Below, piece after piece: positions 25,121 through 32,928 of a DNA stretch of 64,000 nt. Origin of the DNA: Egicoccus halophilus. Lineage in GTDB: Bacteria > Actinomycetota > Nitriliruptoria > Nitriliruptorales > Nitriliruptoraceae. The translations under genes were made by a program, and so were the position numbers. The stretch is from the NCBI RefSeq assembly GCF_004300825.1, contig NZ_CP036250.1, forward strand, positions 248,001-312,000. The letters run 5' to 3'. Positions within the stretch are counted from its first letter, which is position 1. Each line of letters opens with the position of its first letter. Below the pieces are notes generated by a model. It ran no database searches and was not told where the DNA came from. It was given only the letters and a program-made list of their open reading frames with translations.

Positions 25121-25987
25121 ATGTCCCTGTTCGTCGCCTTCGTGCTCGGCGTCGTGCAGGGCGTCTTCATGTTCTTCCCGGTCTCCTCGACCAGCCACCT
25201 GGTCCTCACCCAGACCCTGTTGCGCAGTCTCGGACAGGACCTGCCGCCGCCCGAGAGCGCCGAGATGGTGCTGTTCGACCTGCTCGTGCACGTCGGCACG
25301 CTCGTGTCGATCGCGGTCGTCATGGGCGCCGGGTTGCGGGCACTGGGTGCCGGGGTCGTCGACGACCTCACCTCCGGTCGCCTGCGCGCCGGCGGCCTGC
25401 GTGAGGCGGTGTCCACCCGACTGATCGCGTTGGGGCTGCTCACGACCGCCGTCACCGGGGTGCTGGGGTTGCTGTTCGTCGACCAGCTCACGACCGGCTT
25501 CGGGTCGCCGACCGCGATCGCGGTGGCGTTGATCGGCACGGGCGCGATGCTGTGGTGGACCGACAAGGCCGGCCCCGGACGGCTGCGTGCGCCCGACGTC
25601 GGCATCGGCGTGGCGATCGCGATCGGGGTGGCGCAGTTCGCCGCGTTGATGCCCGGGCTGTCCCGCTCGGGGACGACGATCTTCGCCGCGCTGCTCGTCG
25701 GCATGCACCGCAAGCTCGCGGCCCGCTACTCGTTCTTCGTCGCCATCCCGACGATCCTGGGGGCGTCGGCCCTGCAACTGCGCGACGTGCTGGACGCCGG
25801 CGGCCTGGTCGCCATCAGCTGGTCGGCGATGGCGGTCGGCATGCTGACCGCCGCGGTGGTCGGTGCGGGGGCACTGTGGGCGGTGCTGCGTCTGCTCGAG
25901 CAGGCACGGTTCCGGATCTTCTCGCTGTACGTGTGGCTGCTCGCAGGGGTCATCCTGGTCACCGGGTTCGGGGCCGAGGCCGGCTGA
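25121..25987 (+). CDS. uppP: Undecaprenyl-diphosphatase UppP/BacA family
   Basis: A 288-aa protein with 7-8 helices. UppP removes one phosphate from undecaprenyl pyrophosphate on the outer face of the membrane. The first motif reads QGVFMFFPVSSTSH (residues 13-26): the Q, the SS pair and His fit, but the second acidic residue of the (E/Q)xxxE motif, E21 in the E. coli protein, is Met17 here. The second motif PGLSRSGTT is complete. The change could weaken or alter activity. The only copy of this family in the window, near cell-wall genes, start at ATG 25121. Confidence 0.85.
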   Translation: MSLFVAFVLGVVQGVFMFFPVSSTSHLVLTQTLLRSLGQDLPPPESAEMVLFDLLVHVGTLVSIAVVMGAGLRALGAGVVDDLTSGRLRAGGLREAVSTRLIALGLLTTAVTGVLGLLFVDQLTTGFGSPTAIAVALIGTGAMLWWTDKAGPGRLRAPDVGIGVAIAIGVAQFAALMPGLSRSGTTIFAALLVGMHRKLAARYSFFVAIPTILGASALQLRDVLDAGGLVAISWSAMAVGMLTAAVVGAGALWAVLRLLEQARFRIFSLYVWLLAGVILVTGFGAEAG

Positions 25988-26392
25988 CCGGCGGGTCCGC
26001 GCGGCACCGGACTGCGGCCCAGCGGTGGTCCAGGGACGCGACGCGTGGGGCGCACGTGAAGACGTCGGCAGCATCCGTGAAGCCGGCGTGAAGGAAGACA
26101 CCAGATTCGCATTTCAGTCTTTGCTGCGCTCCTGACCGGCCCTTGCCCTCCACACCGGTGACGCCCCGCGAGCTGCTCGCGGGGCGTCGCCGCGTGCCAC
26201 GGTGGTCGAGGTCGACACCGCCGCGTGGCGCGGAGCAACTGGCGGAACGCCGTCACCCGCGCCGGATCCCGCCCGGAGCACGGCCCTTACGGAAAGATGC
26301 AGCCGTCTGGCCGCCCGTCCTGGCACATCGGCCGATGTGGACGGAGGGTGGATGCACCAAGGTGTCAGCCCCCGATACCAGGGAGCACCGGG
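25988..26392. other. 405-base intergenic stretch
   Basis: No convincing gene is seen. It holds a less GC-rich patch around 26085-26130 and a 12-bp perfect hairpin at 26161-26187. The remainder translates in all frames to low-complexity sequence. It may be what is left around the deleted catalase locus that follows. Confidence 0.5.
26161..26187. terminator. Perfect 12-bp hairpin
   Basis: Bases 26161-26172 pair with 26176-26187 around a 3-base loop. It lies 174 bases after the uppP stop and could end that transcript or one entering from upstream. No T-run follows. Confidence 0.55.
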
Positions 26393-26805
26393 ATGAGCGA
26401 CGACGAGCGGACGGCGAAGGACCGCCCGACGGTGCGGAGCCGTTGCCGGTCGACCGGCAGATGGCGACGATGTCCTCGGTGCTCTACGACGCCGTGCTGG
26501 TCGCCGGCGGTGACGACAGCGTCGACGGGGTGCGCGGCAAGGGGGAGCTCGCGAACTGGCCGCTGGAGGCCTACAAGCACGCCAAGCCCGTTGCCGCCAT
26601 CGGCTCCGGGGTGCGGCTGCTCGAGGAGCTGTCGCTGCCGGGTGCGGAGCTGGCACCGGCGGAGGGCGGCTTCGCGGACGCCGCCGGCGTCGTCACGCTG
26701 GTGGGCGGGAACGGCGACGACCTGGCGCGCTTCTGCGAGGCGTTCGCGCGGGCCATCGCCGGTCATCGACACTTCGACCGGCCGCTGCACCTGGTCCGCG
26801 CCTGA
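26393..26805 (+). pseudogene. Large-subunit catalase (KatE/HPII-type) remnant with internal deletion
   Basis: The plus strand has two pieces. An ATG at 26393 behind a GGGAG site starts MSDDERTAKDRPT, which resembles the N-terminus of large-subunit catalases. From about 26431, one frame over, the sequence matches the C-terminal flavodoxin-like domain: PLPVDRQMATMSSVLYDAVLVAGG, EAYKHAKPVAAIGSGVRLLEE and a terminal HRHFDRPLHLVRA. The entire haem-binding barrel, about 500 codons, is absent and the frames do not match. A product could still start at ATG 26461 (114 aa) and fold as a stand-alone domain. I favour decay by deletion. Confidence 0.7.
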
Positions 26806-26909
26806 GCAGCCCCGGCGAGCGCGGGCCGGGTCGAGCTGGCGATGCCCGCGCGAGTCTCCGGCCCGCTCGAGGCCTCGACGCCCACCTCGAGCGGCGGGCA
26901 CACACGACG

Positions 26910-26933
26910 AAGGCCCCGCGACCGCGGGGCCTT
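26910..26933 (-). terminator. Terminator hairpin after tRNA-Leu
   Basis: AAGGCCCCGCG (26910-26920) pairs with CGCGGGGCCTT (26923-26933). It lies 4 bases beyond the 3' end of the tRNA-Leu on the minus strand, so it most likely ends that transcript; the symmetric stem may also act on plus-strand transcripts from the catalase remnant. Confidence 0.75.
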
Positions 26934-26936
26934 CGC

Positions 26937-27023
26937 TGGTGGGCGAGGGGGGACTTGAACCCCCATGTCCTTTCGGACACACGGACCTGAACCGTGCGCG
27001 TCTGCCAATTCCGCCACCCGCCC
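26937..27023 (-). tRNA. tRNA-Leu (anticodon CAG)
   Basis: A class II tRNA of 87 nt including encoded CCA. The acceptor stem GGGCGGG pairs with CTCGCCC (one G-U), the D-arm has GGCGGAATTGGCAGACGC, the anticodon loop TTCAGGT gives CAG, the variable arm is long, and the T-arm reads GGGGGTTCAAGTCCCCC. Confidence 0.96.
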
Positions 27024-27276
27024 GAGTGGAGTCGCGGACGGTATCACCGCTGCCGCGGGAACGGCAACGTGACCCGGGACGTCGGCGTCGTGAGCGCCCG
27101 GCGGCCTGGGACGTGCGACGATCGGACGAGGGAAACCCTGTCGCGCTCAGCTAGGATTCCCGCGACTTCTCGTGCGGACGTTCGTCGTCGTCCTCGCCGG
27201 GGTGACCGCACCGCCGGGTGGCCGTCGCGCCCGCCCGGGGGCACGAGGAACCTTCCGCCGAGGACACCGGACAGCG

Positions 27277-28068
27277 ATGGGCGTGCTACAGGACTTCGAG
27301 CGACGCCTCGAAGGCGCCGTCGAGGGCTTCTTCGCGCGTGCCTTCCGGTCCGGTCTCCAGCCGGTCGAGCTCGCCAAGGCGCTGCAACGCTACGCCGAGG
27401 ACAACCAGCACGTCACCGCCGACGGCGTCGTGGTGCCCAACGTCTACCGCATCCACGTCAGCGGCAAGGACCACGACCGGCTGTCGTCGTTCGGGGCGTC
27501 TTTGCCACGCGAGCTCGCCGAGGTGGTCGTCCGCACCAGCGGCGACCGCGGTTGGTCGCTGCGCGGCCCGGTCAAGGTCCGTATCGAGGCCGACGACGGG
27601 GTCCGCTACGGCATGTACGACCTCGCCGGGCGGGTCGAGGTGGTCGACCCGGCCGGCCCGTCGGGCGCACGGCTGCGCGGCGGCTCGCACGCGCCGACCC
27701 AGCGTCCCCCGGCCGCGCCGTCGACCCCGGCCGGGCTGGGCGAGACACAGGTCGTCGCCCCCGTCCCGCGTACGACCCTGCAGGTCCGCATTGCCCGCGG
27801 ACCCGGTGCCGGGAGCGCCTTCCCGCTCACCGGCCGACGGCTCACGGTCGGCCGCATGAGCTCGTGTGACGTGACCCTGGACGACTCCACCGTGTCGCGG
27901 GAGCACGCTGCCCTGGTGCGTCGCGGGGACGGCTGGTGGGTCATCGACCTGAACTCGACCAACGGCACCAGCGTCAACGGCGTCCACGCGGCGGAACAGC
28001 CGGTCGCGTCCGGCGACCGGATCGAACTCGGCGACGCGGTGATCGAACTGGTGGAGGACCGGGCGTGA
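27277..28068 (+). CDS. fhaA: FhaA: DUF3662 and FHA domain protein
   Basis: A 263-aa cytoplasmic protein. Residues 1-~125 are the DUF3662 domain (VLQDFERRLEGAVEGFFARAF) found only with FhaA proteins; a Pro-rich linker follows; residues ~180-260 form an FHA phosphothreonine-binding domain (VGRMSSCDVTL, SREHAAL, NSTNGTSVNG). In mycobacteria FhaA binds phosphorylated MviN/MurJ and is a substrate of PknB. First gene of the fhaA-fhaB-pstP-rodA-pbpA-pknB operon; its stop overlaps fhaB by GTGA. ATG 27277 was chosen because it starts the DUF3662 domain exactly. Confidence 0.95.
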   Translation: MGVLQDFERRLEGAVEGFFARAFRSGLQPVELAKALQRYAEDNQHVTADGVVVPNVYRIHVSGKDHDRLSSFGASLPRELAEVVVRTSGDRGWSLRGPVKVRIEADDGVRYGMYDLAGRVEVVDPAGPSGARLRGGSHAPTQRPPAAPSTPAGLGETQVVAPVPRTTLQVRIARGPGAGSAFPLTGRRLTVGRMSSCDVTLDDSTVSREHAALVRRGDGWWVIDLNSTNGTSVNGVHAAEQPVASGDRIELGDAVIELVEDRA

Positions 28069-28535
28069 CCGAGGCGCTGTTGACGGTCCTCAAGTTCGGT
28101 CTGCTGCTGCTGCTCTACCTGTTCCTGGCCCGCACCCTCCGGGCGGTCGTGGTCGACCTGTACGGCCCCCGTCGCACGTCGCCGCCCACGGCGCGCCCGG
28201 CTGCGGCCACGCCGGCACCCTCGCCGCGGAAATCCCGCAAGACCCCACGCGAGATCGTCGTCCACCGACCCGACGGCGGATCCCGCACGTTCGGACTCGG
28301 AGGGCATGGCGTGACGATGGGCCGCTCGTCGGCAGCAGCGGACGTGGTCGTCGATGACGTCTACGTCTCCGACGAGCATGCCCAGATCCTGCCCGACGAC
28401 GGTGGGTGGTCCGTCCGGGACCTGGGCTCCACCAACGGCACCTACCTCAACGGCGCCAAGGTGACCCGGCTGACCCCCCTGGCCGACGGTGACCAGCTGC
28501 GTCTGGGCAAGACCCGTATCGAGGTCCGTCGATGA
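28065..28535 (+). CDS. fhaB: FhaB: membrane-anchored FHA domain protein
   Basis: A 156-aa protein with one N-terminal helix (LKFGLLLLLYLFLA, residues ~9-22), a basic Pro-rich linker, and a C-terminal FHA domain (MGRSSAAADVVV, SDEHAQI, GSTNGTYLNG). In mycobacteria (FipA) it links PknB/PstP signalling to the divisome. Start GTG 28065 overlaps fhaA by GTGA, and the stop overlaps pstP by ATGA. Confidence 0.94.
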   Translation: MTEALLTVLKFGLLLLLYLFLARTLRAVVVDLYGPRRTSPPTARPAAATPAPSPRKSRKTPREIVVHRPDGGSRTFGLGGHGVTMGRSSAAADVVVDDVYVSDEHAQILPDDGGWSVRDLGSTNGTYLNGAKVTRLTPLADGDQLRLGKTRIEVRR

Positions 28536-29941
28536 GACGGATGACCGCGTCCGGAGGGACGCACGTCGGGCGCGTCCGCCAGGGCAACGAGGACAGCTAC
28601 CTCGTGGCCGAGAGCGTCTTCGCCGTCGCCGACGGCATGGGCGGTCACCTCGCCGGGGAGATCGCCTCGGCCAAGGCCCTCGAGCCCGTCGAGGCGCTCG
28701 ACGGCAAGGTCTTCGCCGACGCCGGCGACGCGGAGACGGCGTTGCGCCGGGCCGTGGTCGCCGCCAACGACGTCGTGTCGCAGCTCGCCGAGGACGAGCC
28801 GGCCTACCGCGGCATGGGGACGACCCTGACCGCGGCGATGATCGAGGGCCGACGGTTGCACCTCGCCCACGTCGGCGACAGCCGGGCCTACCTGTGGCGC
28901 GGCGGTCGGTTCGAACAGCTGACCGACGACCACACGCTGGTGCAGCACCTGATCGATGAGGGGCAGATCACCAAGCAGGAGGCGGCCAGCCACCCACAGC
29001 GCTCGATCATCACCCGCGCGATCGGGGTGGCCCGTGAGGTCGAGGTCGACTCGATCACGATCGACGTGGAGCCGGGCGACCAGGTGCTGCTGTGCTCCGA
29101 CGGGCTCACCGGCGTGCTCGACGACGAGTTCATCGCCCAGCAGCTCGCGGACGACGCGGACGCCGACGTGGTCATCGAGCGGCTCATCCAGGCGGCCAAC
29201 GCCCGGGGCGGCCCGGACAACATCACCGTCGTCATCCTGCGCTGCGACCCCGACGCACCCGACGATCCCGGCCGAGCCAGACGTGGCGGCGCCGCGGCCG
29301 ACGCCGGGACGGCGGCACGCGGCGAGCCGGACTCGGGGGAGCGTCGCCGCGGCGGCGCTCCCGTCACGATCAGCACCCGTGACGAGTCCGGCGGCGGTGA
29401 CTGGGCCGGCCGGCTGGGCAACTACGGCGCGCTCGGCCGGGACGGCTCGGTGGCCCACGGCCAGGGGGACGAGCCCGAGCGGCGCGGCGTGGCCGGTCGG
29501 GGCCTGGCGGTGCTGCTCGGCGTGCTCGTACTGGCCGGGATCGTGTTCGTCGGCGGTCGACTGCTGCTGTCCCAGCAGTACTTCGTCGGCCTCGACGACG
29601 AGCAGGTGGTGATCTACCAGGGGGTCGACGTCTCGATCGGGACTTGGGACCTGGCCCGGATCGTCGAGCGCACCGAGCTGACCCTGGCCGACGTCCCGGC
29701 CTGGTACCAGCCTGCGCTCGAGGACGGCATCCACGCTCCCGACCGCAACGTCGCCCGACGGATCGTGGCCGGAGCACCCCGCCGCGGCGAGGCCGGCGAC
29801 GACCAGCCGGGCGGCGCCACCGACACCGACACCGACACCACCGACACCGACACCACCGACGCGGGTACCGGCGACGACGCGGCCGATCCGGACGGTGTCG
29901 GCACCCAGCCCGCGGACGACCAACCGGCCGACCAACCGTGA
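28532..29941 (+). CDS. pstP: PP2C-family Ser/Thr phosphatase PstP
   Basis: A 469-aa protein with a cytoplasmic PP2C domain (residues 1-~245), a ~75-residue polar linker, one helix (~323-345) and an extracellular domain of ~70 residues before an acidic Thr/Asp repeat tail. Metal-site motifs are QGNEDSY, VADGMGGH, AHVGDSRAYL, LCSDGLTG and GGPDNITVV. PstP reverses phosphorylation by PknB. Coupled on both sides by 4-nt overlaps. Confidence 0.95.
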   Translation: MRRMTASGGTHVGRVRQGNEDSYLVAESVFAVADGMGGHLAGEIASAKALEPVEALDGKVFADAGDAETALRRAVVAANDVVSQLAEDEPAYRGMGTTLTAAMIEGRRLHLAHVGDSRAYLWRGGRFEQLTDDHTLVQHLIDEGQITKQEAASHPQRSIITRAIGVAREVEVDSITIDVEPGDQVLLCSDGLTGVLDDEFIAQQLADDADADVVIERLIQAANARGGPDNITVVILRCDPDAPDDPGRARRGGAAADAGTAARGEPDSGERRRGGAPVTISTRDESGGGDWAGRLGNYGALGRDGSVAHGQGDEPERRGVAGRGLAVLLGVLVLAGIVFVGGRLLLSQQYFVGLDDEQVVIYQGVDVSIGTWDLARIVERTELTLADVPAWYQPALEDGIHAPDRNVARRIVAGAPRRGEAGDDQPGGATDTDTDTTDTDTTDAGTGDDAADPDGVGTQPADDQPADQP

Positions 29942-31338
29942 GCGCGGCGACCGGGACCTCCCGCCGGACCGGCGAGCCGCGCACCGGCTCCTCCCCGCGC
30001 GCGACCGAGGCCCGCCTGCTGGCCTTCGCCGTGGTGGTGACCGTGTTCGCCAGCATGCTGCTGGGGTGGTCGCAGTCCCCGGAACTGCCGCCCAGCGCCG
30101 TCCTCACCGGCGTCGCGTTGACCGTCGTCGCCATCGTCGCCCACCTCGTGGTGCGGGCGACGGCGCCGGGCGCCGATCCGACGCTGCTGCCGTTGGCGTT
30201 CCTGCTCAACGGCCTGGGCCTGGTGTTCGTCCGTCGCGTCGACCTGGCCGCCGGCAGCGACCTCGCGACCACGCAGACGGTGTGGACCGCGGTGTCGGTC
30301 GCGGCGATGTGTGTCGTGCTGGTCGTCGTGCGCAACGTGCGGCTGCTCTCGCGCTACCAGTACACGTTCGGTCTGCTCACCCTGGTGCTGCTGGTGCTGC
30401 CGCTGGTCCCCGGTCTGAGCGCCGGGGTGATCAACGGCGCCCAGCTGTGGATCGACGTGGCCGGGATGCGCTTCCAGCCCGGCGAACTGGCCAAGCTCAC
30501 GATGGTGGTGTTCCTGGCCGGCTACCTCGAGCGCAAGCGGGCCCTGCTGTCGGTCAGCAGCCAACGGATCGGCCCGTTGCTCGTCCCCCCGCCACGACAC
30601 CTCGCGCCGGTGCTCGTGGCGACCTTCGCGGCGCTGGTCGTGATGGCCGGACTCCGCGACCTCGGCTCCGCGCTGCTGCTGTTCGGCGCCTTCCTCGCGG
30701 TCCTCTACGTCGCGACCGGACGCGCCGCCTATCCGGCGCTGGGGTTGGTCGCCTTCGCGATCGGGGCCTCGATCGCCTACCAGCTGTTCGCGCACGTCCG
30801 TGTGCGCGTGTCGATCTGGCTCGACCCGTGGTCACAGGTGACCGACGCCGGCTACCAGCTCGCCCAGAGCCTGTTCGCGATCGGGACCGGCGGACTCACC
30901 GGTGCCGGCCTCGGCGGTGGACGTCCGCAGGACGTGCCGTTCAGCGCCACCGACGCGATCTTCGTGGTCGTCGGTGAGGAGCTGGGGCTGCTCGGTGCCA
31001 CCGCACTCCTGGTCGCGTTCCTGCTCCTGGTCGTGCGCGGCTACAAGATCTCGCTCACCGCCCGCGACGAGTTCGGCACGCTGCTCGCCCTCGGGCTGAC
31101 CGTCACGATCGCGCTGCAGACCTTCGTCATCGTCGGCGGGCTGACCCGCGTCGTGCCGTTGACCGGCATCACCCTGCCCTTCGTGTCCTACGGCGGCTCC
31201 TCGCTGCTGGGCAACTACGTCCTGATCGCGCTCCTGCTGCGCATCAGCGACGAGTCCCGTGGGCGCCCCGGCGGTCGCTCGTCCGGTCGTCGCCGTACCA
31301 TCGGTCGCCGCAGGACGGACGCGGCGGGAGCGCGATGA
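29938..31338 (+). CDS. rodA: FtsW/RodA/SpoVE family peptidoglycan polymerase
   Basis: A 466-aa SEDS-family membrane glycosyltransferase with about 11 helices after a polar N-terminus. Family motifs are WIDVAGMRFQPGELAKL, RDLGSALLLFG, VTDAGYQLAQSLFAIGTGGLTGAGLG and the closing PFVSYGGSSLLGNY. The catalytic Asp of the RDLGS motif is present. It polymerises lipid II together with the class B PBP encoded next. The order after pstP and before pbpA matches rodA (called ftsW in some genomes) of mycobacteria. Coupled to both neighbours by overlaps. Confidence 0.93.
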   Translation: MSAATGTSRRTGEPRTGSSPRATEARLLAFAVVVTVFASMLLGWSQSPELPPSAVLTGVALTVVAIVAHLVVRATAPGADPTLLPLAFLLNGLGLVFVRRVDLAAGSDLATTQTVWTAVSVAAMCVVLVVVRNVRLLSRYQYTFGLLTLVLLVLPLVPGLSAGVINGAQLWIDVAGMRFQPGELAKLTMVVFLAGYLERKRALLSVSSQRIGPLLVPPPRHLAPVLVATFAALVVMAGLRDLGSALLLFGAFLAVLYVATGRAAYPALGLVAFAIGASIAYQLFAHVRVRVSIWLDPWSQVTDAGYQLAQSLFAIGTGGLTGAGLGGGRPQDVPFSATDAIFVVVGEELGLLGATALLVAFLLLVVRGYKISLTARDEFGTLLALGLTVTIALQTFVIVGGLTRVVPLTGITLPFVSYGGSSLLGNYVLIALLLRISDESRGRPGGRSSGRRRTIGRRRTDAAGAR

Positions 31339-32780
31339 GCAAGCAGATCGGGCGCGTGGCGGCCTTCACCCTGCTGCTGTTCGGCGTGCTGTTCGTCAAC
31401 CTCAACGTCATCGCGCTCGTGCAGGCGGACGACCTCGCCAACCACCCGGCCAACCGTCGGCTGCTCATCCGCGAGTACCAGATCGACCGCGGCTCCATCG
31501 TCGTGGGCGAGGAGGCCATCGCGCGTTCGCAGGAGACCGAGGGCGACCTGCAGTACCTGCGCGAGTACCCGGCCGGGGCGCTCTACGGTCACCTGACCGG
31601 CTACTACTCGTTCATCCTCGGCCGCTCCGGACTCGAGGCGGCGCTCAACGAGGACCTGATCGGCCAACCGCTCGAGGTCCTGGCCCAGAACCTCGGCGAC
31701 CTGCTGTTCGCCCGCGACCAGGCCGGCAACACCGTGGAGCTCACGCTGGTCCCCGCGGCCCAGCGGGCGGCGGCGGAGGCCCTCGGGGACCGCATCGGTG
31801 CCGTCGTGGCGATCGACCCGCGATCGGGAGCGGTGCTCGCCAGCTACGCCAGCCCGAGCTTCGATCCCGGGCCGCTGTCGACCCACGACGCCGCCGGCAT
31901 CCGCGCGGCGTGGGAGCCGTTGCGTGACGATCCCGACCGCCCGCTGGTGAACCGGGCCATCTCGGAGACCTATCCCCCGGGCTCGACCTTCAAGCTGATC
32001 ACCGCCGCCGCGGCGCTCGAGAACGGCCGCTCGCCGGAGACCGCGTTCCCGGACGAGGTCGTCTACGACGTGCCCCAGACCGAGGCCGACATCGGCAACT
32101 TCGGCAACGGCGCGTGCGCCGACGGTGGCACCATCTCGCTCGCCGACGCCATGCGGGTCTCGTGCAACACCGTCTTCGCCCGCCTCGGGGTCGAGATGGG
32201 CGAGGACGAGCTGATCGACATGGCGGAGCGGTTCGGGTTCAACCGCCAGCCGCCGTTCGAGCTGACGGTCGCCCGCAGCGCCATCCCGAAGTCGATGGAC
32301 GTTCCCTCGACCGCCCAGAGCGCGATCGGTCAGCGCGACGTGCGCGCCACACCGATGCAGATGGCCATCGTCGCCGCCGCGTTGGCCAACGGCGGGCAAC
32401 TCGTCGAACCCCACCTGGTTCGCGCCGTACGCGATCCATCCGGTCGCCTGCTGCGCGAGTCGTCGGCGACCGCGTGGAACGAGGGCCGCTTCGACAGCCA
32501 GGTGGTCGACGAGACGGTGGCCGACCAGTTGCGCGACATGATGATCGAGGTGGTGGAGGACGGAACCGGCACACAGGCCCGCATCGACGGTGTCACCGTG
32601 GGCGGCAAGACCGGCACGGCGCAGACCGGCGGCGACCCGACGGTGTGGTTCGTCGGTTTCGCCGACGAGGAGGTCGCCGTCGCGGTGGTGGTGCCGCAGG
32701 CCGGTGGGGACGCCACCGGCGGACAGGTCGCGGCACCGATCGCCCGCGCCGTGATGCAGGCGGCGCTCGCGGCGTCGTGA
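31335..32780 (+). CDS. pbpA: Class B penicillin-binding protein PbpA
   Basis: A 481-aa protein with one N-terminal helix and a periplasmic class B PBP. The transpeptidase triads are all visible: SxxK as PGSTFK near residue 217, SxN as SCN near 276 and KTG as GGKTGTAQ near 423. The N-terminal part (IREYQIDRGSIVV, TGYYSFILGRSGLEAALNEDL) matches PbpA of mycobacteria. It cross-links the glycan strands made by the RodA partner; ATGA overlap with rodA. Confidence 0.94.
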   Translation: MSKQIGRVAAFTLLLFGVLFVNLNVIALVQADDLANHPANRRLLIREYQIDRGSIVVGEEAIARSQETEGDLQYLREYPAGALYGHLTGYYSFILGRSGLEAALNEDLIGQPLEVLAQNLGDLLFARDQAGNTVELTLVPAAQRAAAEALGDRIGAVVAIDPRSGAVLASYASPSFDPGPLSTHDAAGIRAAWEPLRDDPDRPLVNRAISETYPPGSTFKLITAAAALENGRSPETAFPDEVVYDVPQTEADIGNFGNGACADGGTISLADAMRVSCNTVFARLGVEMGEDELIDMAERFGFNRQPPFELTVARSAIPKSMDVPSTAQSAIGQRDVRATPMQMAIVAAALANGGQLVEPHLVRAVRDPSGRLLRESSATAWNEGRFDSQVVDETVADQLRDMMIEVVEDGTGTQARIDGVTVGGKTGTAQTGGDPTVWFVGFADEEVAVAVVVPQAGGDATGGQVAAPIARAVMQAALAAS

Positions 32781-32928
32781 GGCCACGATCGCAACCCGGA
32801 CACCGGTTCGAGCAGGACCGCTGCGCCGGTGGTGACGCGCAGTGGTCGTCCGTGCCGTTGCTACGCTCGGCGGCCGTCCATCCCGGCACCTCGTCGTATC
32901 CCCGCCGTCACTCGGCACGGAGGCCCCG

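Noticed and set aside
26143-26460. Extension of the catalase C-terminal frame back to an ATG at 26143
   Set aside because: Upstream of about 26431 that frame is low-complexity and does not resemble catalase.
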